DNA from: an uncultured Lachnospiraceae bacterium | Lineage (GTDB): Bacteria > Bacillota > Clostridia > Lachnospirales > Lachnospiraceae | Length of the DNA stretch: 64,000 nucleotides | Reading direction: 5' to 3' | Assembly (NCBI GenBank): GCA_946414885.1 | Contig: CAMKQH010000013.1 | Location: 1 to 64,000 of the forward strand | In this document: positions 57,896 through 64,000 of the stretch, piece after piece | Position numbering within the stretch: position 1 is the stretch's first letter | Layout: each line of letters starts with the position of its first letter | Position numbers and translations under genes: made by a program | The notes under the pieces: model-generated | What the model saw: the letters and a program-made list of their open reading frames with translations, nothing else | Told to the model about the DNA's origin: nothing | Databases searched by the model: none

Positions 57896-59077
57896 TTAAT
57901 CCTGATAATAGTCCCTGACGGCCACGGGTTCGCCCTTCACGTAAAATACGCGGGGGATTCTCTTTCCCAGATCACATACGAGCTCATAATTAAATCTGCC
58001 CGAGAGGTCTCCCAAAAGTTCCGCCGTGATCCCATCTCCGATCAGCGTCACTTCGTCGCCGTTTTCACAGTCCTTGATCTCGCTTACGTCCACCATGAAT
58101 TGGTCCATGCAAACCCGGCCAAGAATGGGGGCCTTTTTCCCACGGATCATGACAAAACCTTTGGATGAAAGGCTTCTAGGATAGCCGTCGCCATAGCCTA
58201 CCGGGATGGTGGCCACTCGCATGGGGTGTTCTGCCGTAAAGGTTCCTCCGTAACTGATGCTCTGTCCCGGCATTACGTCCTTCACGTATACCACGTGACT
58301 GTGCAGGCTAAGTACCGGTTTTAACGGCACCACGTCCTTACTCACCTCATCCGAAGGATATAATCCATACAGCGTGATGCCCGCGCGTACCAGATCCAGG
58401 TTTGCCTCCGGGATTTCCAAGATGCCCGCGCTGTTTGAGCAATGCTTTAACGGGATTTTGATCCCAAATTTCTTTTCAATGGATTCCGTGAAAGAATTAA
58501 ATTTCCTCAGCTGTTCCCGGGCATTTTCCTTGTCATATTCATCAGCCCTGGCAAAGTGGGTGAACACGCCTTCCAGCTCTAAATGCGGATACTGAAGCAA
58601 TCGTTCTACAAAATTCAGTCCCGTCTCGTCAGGAGCCACGCCGATCCTTCCCATGCCCGTGTCTACCTTGACGTGAACTTTGAAATTCTTGCCAGCCGCA
58701 ATGGCTGCCTTTTCCAGCTGTTCCAACGTATCCTCGCGGAACACGGCGGGGCGGATCTCATTCTCCGCCATCATTTGATAGCTGTAAGGAAACGTGTATG
58801 CAAGAATCAAAATCGGCTTCTTGATCCCACTGACGCGAAGCAAATGTGCCTCTTCCGGCGTTGCCGTCGCATAGCCCCACACAAAATCCAGTGGTTCCAA
58901 CACACCCGCGATCTGCGCCGCGCCATGACCATACCCATCCGTCTTGATCACGGCCAGCATCTTCGTCTCTTGATGAAGATGCTCCTTCATGTTTCTCATG
59001 TTTTCCACGGCTGCGTCCAGATCAATGTCCACGCGCACCCGCTGATAGGTTTCTACGGATTCCCGAATTCCCAACAT
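57896..59077 (-). CDS. alr: Alanine racemase
   Basis: Makes D-alanine for the cell wall. The PLP lysine (Lys45) lies in [13 protein letters not shown] and the second catalytic Tyr in SISYGGTF, with [45 protein letters not shown] and [11 protein letters not shown] in order. 393 residues, normal. Ribosome site GAGGAG. It lies 12 bp after nnr, in the rex operon. Confidence 0.96.
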   Translation of the reverse strand: MLGIRESVETYQRVRVDIDLDAAVENMRNMKEHLHQETKMLAVIKTDGYGHGAAQIAGVLEPLDFVWGYATATPEEAHLLRVSGIKKPILILAYTFPYSYQMMAENEIRPAVFREDTLEQLEKAAIAAGKNFKVHVKVDTGMGRIGVAPDETGLNFVERLLQYPHLELEGVFTHFARADEYDKENAREQLRKFNSFTESIEKKFGIKIPLKHCSNSAGILEIPEANLDLVRAGITLYGLYPSDEVSKDVVPLKPVLSLHSHVVYVKDVMPGQSISYGGTFTAEHPMRVATIPVGYGDGYPRSLSSKGFVMIRGKKAPILGRVCMDQFMVDVSEIKDCENGDEVTLIGDGITAELLGDLSGRFNYELVCDLGKRIPRVFYVKGEPVAVRDYYQD

Positions 59078-59089
59078 CTCTAACTCCTC

Positions 59090-60616
59090 TCACTGCGGTA
59101 TCAGATCTCTCGCCATCACCCCATGCTCACCCTTGCCTCTCGCGGCATTTTCACCCATGAGCCCGTGATAACGGACCGCCTTGCACGTCAAAAGAAAAGC
59201 ATCCGCTTCTGATCCTTTTGTCTGTGCAAGAAATGCGGTGATCATTCCGGCAAGCACGTCGCCGCTTCCCGCAGTAGCCATTCCTGAATTTCCTGAAAGA
59301 TTTAGGCATGCCGGACGTCCGTCGGCACAGATAAACGTACGGGCATCCTTTGCGACAATGATCACGCCTAATTCTTTAGCTAGCCTTCCGGCATATTTCC
59401 TGACCGCCTGCTTTAACTGGGCCAGTTCCATTTTTTCATTCACAAAAAGTCCGTTCCAAAGACGAAGCATTTCCAACAGATGCGGCGTAAGAATGATCTT
59501 CCTGCCAAGTTTTCCCTGCTCCTTAACGGCATTTAATCTTTCTTCAGATTCCGAGATCAGATTGATCGCATCCGCATCCAGCACCAGCGGTTTTTGAATC
59601 ATGCGTTCATCAACCGTTTCCAGAATGATCTTAAGAGCCGCAGCTGCGTTTTCCCCTTTGCCAAGTCCAGGTCCGATGCAGATGACGTCACACCACGTAA
59701 GCGCGTCACGAATCGCTTCTTCCTCATCAATGGATCCAAACAATGCTTCCGGCATGACTTGTTGAACGATCACGCGATTTCCCGGATCGGTCAATACCTT
59801 TACCATGCCGGCGCCGGCGCCATAACATGCCTTCGCGCATAGTACGGCCGCTCCGGCCATCTGGAATCCTCCGGCAACAATCAATGCCTTTCCAAAAGTG
59901 CCCTTATTTCCATCCCTTCGCCTCTTGGGAAGCAAACTGCTTACGTCTTCTTCCAAGGTAAAGCAATCGGGTTCATATCCCCAAAATGCCCGCTCCGAAA
60001 TACCTACGTCCCTTAAAATGATTTCCCCCGCGCAGTCACAACCGGGATAGAGCCAAAGTCCAATTTTTTCAAATCCAAACGTTATGGTAAAGTCTGCCAT
60101 AAACGCCGTTCCAAGGATCCGGCCGTCGTCCGGGCAGACGCCGCTTGGCACGTCTAATGCCACCTTTACTCCCTTTAACAAATTCGCTTTTTCAATGGCT
60201 TGCAGCCATTCACCGGAAAGGTTTCTGGATAGCCCAACGCCAAACAGCGCGTCTACGACAAAGTCATATTCCTTTTCTTCAAGAGTATTAACAAAGCAAA
60301 CCGGATATGCGTTTAAGATGCTTTTTTGAGCGCGCCGGGAATCCGTCGCCTTCGCTTCCTCTCCCACCAGCATCACTTCTACGCGAACGCCGTCCTCGCA
60401 GAGCATTCTTGCAAGTGCAAGACCGTCTCCGCCATTATTGCCGTAACCGGCAAGGATCAGAGCGTAAGCGTCTTGCTTTACCAATCCTTTTTCCTTTAGC
60501 ACGTAAAAGCTCTCAAGCGCTGCCCTTTCCATCAGGACAAGCGACGGAATGCCAATTCTTTCCATCGTGCTCTTGTCCAGTCTCTTCATTTCAGCGCCAG
60601 TCACAAGATAACGCAT
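59090..60616 (-). CDS. nnr: Bifunctional NAD(P)HX epimerase / ADP-dependent NAD(P)HX dehydratase
   Basis: Repairs hydrated NADH and NADPH. The N-terminal YjeF epimerase domain (1-215) has LILAGYGNNGGDGLALARML and the Asp region DALFGVGLSR; the C-terminal dehydratase domain (235-500) has GTFGKALIVAGG, CIGPGLGK, LVLDADAINLI, LTPHLLEM and the P-loop-like GNSGMATAGSGDVLAGMI. 508 residues is the expected fusion length. It starts with ATG immediately after the rex TAA, so it is coupled with the redox sensor. Confidence 0.96.
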   Translation of the reverse strand: MRYLVTGAEMKRLDKSTMERIGIPSLVLMERAALESFYVLKEKGLVKQDAYALILAGYGNNGGDGLALARMLCEDGVRVEVMLVGEEAKATDSRRAQKSILNAYPVCFVNTLEEKEYDFVVDALFGVGLSRNLSGEWLQAIEKANLLKGVKVALDVPSGVCPDDGRILGTAFMADFTITFGFEKIGLWLYPGCDCAGEIILRDVGISERAFWGYEPDCFTLEEDVSSLLPKRRRDGNKGTFGKALIVAGGFQMAGAAVLCAKACYGAGAGMVKVLTDPGNRVIVQQVMPEALFGSIDEEEAIRDALTWCDVICIGPGLGKGENAAAALKIILETVDERMIQKPLVLDADAINLISESEERLNAVKEQGKLGRKIILTPHLLEMLRLWNGLFVNEKMELAQLKQAVRKYAGRLAKELGVIIVAKDARTFICADGRPACLNLSGNSGMATAGSGDVLAGMITAFLAQTKGSEADAFLLTCKAVRYHGLMGENAARGKGEHGVMARDLIPQ

Positions 60617-61267
60617 TTATTCCTCCTGCTCCTTGCGATAACGGGTCAAATTATAAGATAATTTCATCAAGCTGTCGGAAAGATGTACGTTCTCAACCTG
60701 GATTCCCTTTGGAAGGTTTAGGTCCACGTGTGCAAAATTCCAGATCGCCTTGATGCCATTCTGTGCGAGCTTGTCAGCAACGCCCACGGCGCTGGTTTTC
60801 GGGAGAGTCAGCACGGCTATGTCAATGTCATTTTCCCTGACAAAGCGTTCCATCTCTTCCATGGGCATGATTTTAACGCCGCGAACGGTACTTCCGATCA
60901 CGTCCGGGTTTTGGTCGAACATGCCCTTTAACAGGAATCCGCGGCGTTCAAAATTCAGATAGTTTCCAAGCGCGCGACCCAGATTGCCCGAGCCGACAAT
61001 GATAAAGTTATGGGTTTGATCCAAGCCAAGGATCTTACCGATCTCACGGTACAGATATTCTACGTTGTAACCATACCCCTGCTGTCCAAAACCGCCGAAA
61101 TTATTGAAATCCTGGCGGATCTGGGATGCCGTGACCTTCATCAGTTCACTGAGATCCTGGGACGAGATCCGTTCCACGCCGGCATCGCGAAGTTCCCCTA
61201 AGTAGCGAAAATATCTAGGCAGGCGTCCAATGACTGCCTGGGAAATTCCCTTCTCATTTTCCGTCAA
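60617..61267 (-). CDS. rex: Redox-sensing transcriptional repressor Rex
   Basis: A 216-residue dimeric repressor that senses the NADH/NAD+ ratio. An N-terminal winged helix (AVIGRLPRYFRYLGEL, SSQDLSELMKVTASQIRQDFNNFGGFGQQGYGYNV) is followed by the Rossmann NADH site FIIVGSGNLGRALGNYL and the C-terminal swapping helix. The start appears to be TTG (61267) with GGAGG 9 nt upstream. Its promoter overlaps a Rex-like operator, so it probably represses itself and the nnr-alr-mazF genes behind it. Confidence 0.96.
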   Translation of the reverse strand: MTENEKGISQAVIGRLPRYFRYLGELRDAGVERISSQDLSELMKVTASQIRQDFNNFGGFGQQGYGYNVEYLYREIGKILGLDQTHNFIIVGSGNLGRALGNYLNFERRGFLLKGMFDQNPDVIGSTVRGVKIMPMEEMERFVRENDIDIAVLTLPKTSAVGVADKLAQNGIKAIWNFAHVDLNLPKGIQVENVHLSDSLMKLSYNLTRYRKEQEE

Positions 61268-61314
61268 GGCGAAAGCCCTCCGTTTCCATGATATTTTTTC
61301 TTTTCTATCTATAA

Positions 61315-61343
61315 ACTATACCACTTTGTTAAAACCGTGTCAA
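61315..61343 (-). promoter_or_regulatory. Sigma-A promoter of the rex operon with Rex-like operator
   Basis: Minus strand: TTGACA (61338-61343), 17-bp spacer, TATAGT (61315-61320). The 18-mer at 61326-61343 reads TTGACAC-GGTT-TTAACAA. Its right half matches the Rex consensus TTGTTAA-N4-TTAACAA perfectly and the left half at 4 of 7 positions. It covers the -35 box and most of the spacer. Confidence 0.7.
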
Positions 61344-61357
61344 TCTAATATCTCACC

Positions 61358-61386
61358 TTGACAGTCCATGGGAAAACAAATAAAAT
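61358..61386 (+). promoter_or_regulatory. Sigma-A promoter of the ABC-F gene
   Basis: Plus strand: TTGACA (61358-61363), 17-bp spacer, TAAAAT (61381-61386). A short leader of about 39 nt contains two alternative hairpins (AGTGG with CCACT, or TGGGC with GCCCA, about 61392-61415) followed by TTCTTTT and the GGAGG site. Confidence 0.85.
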
Positions 61387-61431
61387 ATTTCAGTGGAACT
61401 GGGCATTGCCCACTTCTTTTGGAGGTAAAAA

Positions 61432-63363
61432 ATGATCTTAGCATGTCAGAACTTAAGAAAAGAATTTGTGGATAAAAAGGTATTGCAGGACGTTTCCTTC
61501 CATATCGAGGATCACGAGAAGGCTGCGATCGTTGGCGTTAACGGTGCCGGAAAGACAACGCTTCTTCGCATTATCGTCGGGGAAAGTGCGCCTGACGAAG
61601 GACTTGTCACTTTTGCAAAGGACAAGACCTTTGGATATCTCGCCCAAAACGGAGCCGTGTCCACCGAGAATACCATTTACGAAGAATTGCTTTCCGTCAA
61701 GAAAAATCTTTTAGATCTCGAAGAAATGATGCGGAAATGTGAGGCTGACATGAAAAATGCCGAAGGGGATGCCCTGGATGCTTTGATGAAGCGCTATTCC
61801 GATTTGACCCACGCCTTTGAGATCGGCGACGGTTATTCCTACAAGAGCGAAGTTGTCGGCGTCCTAAAGGGATTGGGATTTACGGAGGCTGAATTTACAA
61901 AGTCGGTCAGCACTCTTTCCGGAGGTCAAAAGACCCGCGTTGCCCTTGGCAAACTCCTTCTCCAAAAGCCCGACTTGATCATTTTGGACGAGCCCACCAA
62001 CCATCTGGACGTTTCTTCCATCTCCTGGCTCGAGACCTATCTGCTGAATTATAAGGGGGCCGTTTTGATCGTCTCCCATGACCGCTATTTTCTTGACCGC
62101 ATCTGTACTAAGATCATTGAAATCGATCAGACGAAGGCAACCACCTTCCTGGGAAATTATTCCGATTATGCCGAAAAGAAAAAGCAGCTTCGCATCGCTG
62201 CAATGAATGCTTATCTGAACCAGCAGCGGGAGATCCAACATCAGGAAGAAGTTATCGAAAAACTCCGCTCCTTTGGGCGTGAAAAGGCCATCAAACGCGC
62301 GGAAAGCCGCGAAAAAATGCTGGATAAGCTGGATCGTATCGAAAAGCCCACGGAAGTCAACACGGACATGAAGCTGACGCTCACGCCCTATCGCGAAAGC
62401 GGAAAGGACGTACTTACCGTCGAAGGTCTGGCAAAATCCTTTGGCGACAAAGAGTTATTCAAAAACGTCTCGTTTGAAATCAAGCGTGGTGAACACGTTG
62501 CCATCCTTGGCGACAATGGAACCGGCAAGACCACCTTGCTTAAGATCCTAAACGAACTGTTGCCTGCGGATGCCGGAGAATTCACCCTGGGAACCAACGT
62601 TGAGATCGGCTACTACGACCAGGAGCATCACGTGCTTCATCCCGAAAAAACGTTGTTTGACGAGATCTCTGATGATTATCCCTATCTCACGAACACCGAG
62701 ATCCGCAACGTACTGGCTGCTTTCCTCTTCACCGGCGACGAAGTGTTTAAGCTGATCCGGGATCTTAGCGGCGGCGAACGGGGACGCGTTTCCCTTGCAA
62801 AGCTCATGCTGGGCAATGCTAATTTCCTGATCCTGGACGAGCCCACAAACCATCTTGACATTGCGTCCAAGGAAATCCTTGAGGATGCCATCAATCAATA
62901 CGAGGGTACGGTGCTTTACGTAAGCCACGACCGTTATTTTATCAACCGTACGGCACACCGCATTTTGGAATTAACCCAAAACCGTTTCGTAAACTACGTG
63001 GGAAATTATGATTATTACCTCGAAAAGCGCGAGGTACAGATGGCGACCTTAGAGGAACAACTGAAAAAGGAATCTCCCAACTCCCTTTCCAAAGAACCTG
63101 CTCCCGCTGCCAAGGACGGAGCCCTTGATTACAAGGCCAAGAAGGAAGAACAGGCCAGACTCCGCAAAAAAGAAAATGACCTCAAAAAATGTGAGGCCAA
63201 GATTGCTGAACTTGAGGAACGCATTGCAGCCATCGACGAAGAGATGGCAAAACCAGACGTTGCAACCCAGTCCCTAAAGCTTCAGGAATTATCCAAAGAA
63301 CAGGAATCCCTTAGGGCTGAACTGGAACAAAAATACGAAGAATGGGAAACGCTGGCAGAATGA
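61432..63363 (+). CDS. ABC-F family ATPase (YdiF/Uup-like)
   Basis: A 643-residue soluble protein with two ABC domains and no membrane spans, the mark of ABC-F factors that act on the ribosome. Domain 1: VGVNGAGKTTLLRI (Walker A), LSGGQKTRVALGKLL (signature), LIILDEPTNHLDV (Walker B). Domain 2: LGDNGTGKTTLLKI, LSGGERGRVSLAKLM, FLILDEPTNHLDI. The linker is charged, and the C-terminal 80 residues form a coiled coil (LKKCEAKIAELEERIAAID), as in Uup and YdiF. Lack of membrane partners agrees with the class. GGAGG lies 6 nt before the ATG, and the leader may contain an attenuator. Confidence 0.93.
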   Translation: MILACQNLRKEFVDKKVLQDVSFHIEDHEKAAIVGVNGAGKTTLLRIIVGESAPDEGLVTFAKDKTFGYLAQNGAVSTENTIYEELLSVKKNLLDLEEMMRKCEADMKNAEGDALDALMKRYSDLTHAFEIGDGYSYKSEVVGVLKGLGFTEAEFTKSVSTLSGGQKTRVALGKLLLQKPDLIILDEPTNHLDVSSISWLETYLLNYKGAVLIVSHDRYFLDRICTKIIEIDQTKATTFLGNYSDYAEKKKQLRIAAMNAYLNQQREIQHQEEVIEKLRSFGREKAIKRAESREKMLDKLDRIEKPTEVNTDMKLTLTPYRESGKDVLTVEGLAKSFGDKELFKNVSFEIKRGEHVAILGDNGTGKTTLLKILNELLPADAGEFTLGTNVEIGYYDQEHHVLHPEKTLFDEISDDYPYLTNTEIRNVLAAFLFTGDEVFKLIRDLSGGERGRVSLAKLMLGNANFLILDEPTNHLDIASKEILEDAINQYEGTVLYVSHDRYFINRTAHRILELTQNRFVNYVGNYDYYLEKREVQMATLEEQLKKESPNSLSKEPAPAAKDGALDYKAKKEEQARLRKKENDLKKCEAKIAELEERIAAIDEEMAKPDVATQSLKLQELSKEQESLRAELEQKYEEWETLAE

Positions 63364-63380
63364 TCTGCCAGCGTTCTTTC
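63348..63380 (+). terminator. Rho-independent terminator of the ABC-F gene
   Basis: A perfect 12-bp stem (63348-63359 with 63364-63375, 4-nt loop) followed by CTTTCTTG. The stop codon TGA lies in the loop, so the stem begins inside the coding region. Confidence 0.85.
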
Positions 63381-63409
63381 TTGTTCTTAATTCCATTGCA
63401 TTTCTTTGA

Positions 63410-64000
63410 TTAATTCTCTTTCTTCTCTTCTTTCTTTTCTTCTTTCTTTTCTTCTTTCTTTGTTGCCACTTTGTCCAGGTTCGCCTTTACGTCAAACTCA
63501 TCTGCGGGAGCTTCCCCTGCATCCGAAGAATTATTTGATTTCTTGTTCTTTCCCTTCTTGACCTTCTTCACGATCAAAACGATCACAGTGATCACGATGG
63601 CCCAGATCACAAAATAAGGCAGGTTGATCACAAACGCGATGCCAAGATTAATGGCGCCGTTCCAAACGCTTTCAACGCTCTCCATAAAGCCTCTGGTCAT
63701 GCGCTGCCAATTCGTCTCCTCTTCCACTTCTTCTACAACGGGCGTATATTCCTTTACCTCATCAATCCGGAGGGTCACAGTACTGTAATCCACAAGGTCG
63801 TCATAAGTACGGAGCGTGGACTCCATGCTTTCAATCTGGTAGCGTACGGCGGAAAGACGATTTTCCAAAGTGATAATGTCCTCCAATGTTTCCGCGCGCT
63901 CCAGAAGTGCCAACAATCTTTCCTGTTCTACCTGAAGGGATTCCTTGTGGCTTTTCACGTCAACGTATTGAAGCGTTACGTCCTCCACGCTCTCCCTTCG
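63410..64000 (-). CDS. DUF4349 domain membrane protein (N-terminus beyond the window)
   Basis: The last about 197 codons of a gene whose start is outside the right edge; the frame is open to base 64000. It shows the DUF4349 pattern: VTLQYVDVKSHKESLQVEQERLLALLERAETLEDIITLENRLSAVRYQIESME (long coiled coil, shown here only to describe the layout in two pieces: residues 1-30 and 31-55), DDLVDYSTVTLRIDEV, then a membrane span (LPYFVIWAIVITVIVLIVKK) and a Lys/Glu-rich cytoplasmic tail that ends in four KKEE units. The usual N-terminal lipobox or signal cannot be seen. Function unknown; it is common in Firmicutes envelopes. Confidence 0.85.
   Translation of the reverse strand, partial: RRESVEDVTLQYVDVKSHKESLQVEQERLLALLERAETLEDIITLENRLSAVRYQIESMESTLRTYDDLVDYSTVTLRIDEVKEYTPVVEEVEEETNWQRMTRGFMESVESVWNGAINLGIAFVINLPYFVIWAIVITVIVLIVKKVKKGKNKKSNNSSDAGEAPADEFDVKANLDKVATKKEEKKEEKKEEKKEN

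Noticed and set aside
63414..63465. CRISPR-like or regulatory repeat near the right edge
   Set aside because: The ttcttt repeats code for KKEE units at the C-terminus of the DUF4349 protein; a simple coding repeat. No CRISPR array is present in the window.

Overview
The window looks like a chromosome segment of an anaerobic, spore-forming-lineage member of the Lachnospiraceae (Clostridia). The grounds are the yqfC-yqfD-phoH-ybeY sporulation/RNA operon, a BofC-like protein, Rex, the electron-bifurcating pair NfnAB, a monomeric-type [FeFe] hydrogenase, formate-tetrahydrofolate ligase with FolD, and a DUF1292 protein. This is inference from gene content; no rRNA or tRNA gene is visible. Almost everything is on the minus strand. 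Only the DUF1292 gene and an ABC-F ATPase are on the plus strand. No gene-free stretch exceeds about 300 bases; the longest is about 230 bases (445-674).

Region 1 (1-2064): an AT-rich end holding a 93-codon exported-protein gene (probably frameshifted) preceded by an unlisted 30-codon membrane micropeptide. Upstream lie two 8-bp direct repeats exactly 21 bp apart, a spacing typical of LytTR-family operators. Then comes manC with its own clear promoter and terminator.

Region 2 (2112-19428): a surface-glycan cluster read right to left. It has a CapD/PglF-type nucleotide-sugar dehydratase, a GT2 enzyme, a Na/Pi symporter, a polyprenyl-phosphate glycosylphosphotransferase, a TagA/WecG enzyme, five further glycosyltransferases, a hexapeptide acyltransferase, a DegT aminotransferase, a Wzx flippase, a cupin and a methyltransferase. 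The part from about 2.1 to 12.5 kb is much more AT-rich and uses different codon pairs, which suggests transfer. The methyltransferase is broken at a run of seven G. No Wzy polymerase or Wzz chain-length regulator is visible.

Region 3 (19.5-32.4 kb): a lactonase-type beta-propeller; an operon of a GH13 protein whose catalytic carboxylates all appear to be lost plus a Cys/Gly-rich microprotein; DUF1292; a UvrD-like helicase with in-frame tandem palindromic repeats; gltX; an [FeFe] hydrogenase; a Pro/Thr-rich lipoprotein; 5-formyl-THF cyclo-ligase; a DUF896 protein; proB; and a flavoprotein. The DUF896 and cyclo-ligase genes meet at an A10 run that forms a dnaX-like -1 frameshift signal, with the conserved N-terminus of the cyclo-ligase encoded in the -1 frame across it.

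Region 4 (32.4-51.4 kb): housekeeping genes: BaiN-type flavoprotein, BofC-like, MOP-family exporter, ybeY, phoH, yqfD, yqfC, pyrimidine-nucleoside phosphorylase, nth, rlmH, NfnB/NfnA, zinc-ribbon proteins, folD, fhs and ftsK/spoIIIE.

Region 5 (51.5-64 kb): a multi-spanning membrane protein with a 500-residue Glu/Lys-rich repeat tail, paired with a DPM1/GtrB-like transferase; metY; yebC; and the rex-nnr-alr-mazF operon, in which mazF has no antitoxin gene. Rex probably binds its own promoter. An ABC-F ATPase runs divergently, and a DUF4349 gene is cut by the right edge.

Together the genes cover surface-glycan assembly, one-carbon/redox metabolism (FolD, Fhs, cyclo-ligase, Nfn, hydrogenase, Rex) and core RNA/DNA housekeeping. 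The observations most worth following are the DUF896/cyclo-ligase frameshift, the dead GH13 protein, the micropeptide with LytTR-like repeats, and the repeat-tailed membrane protein.
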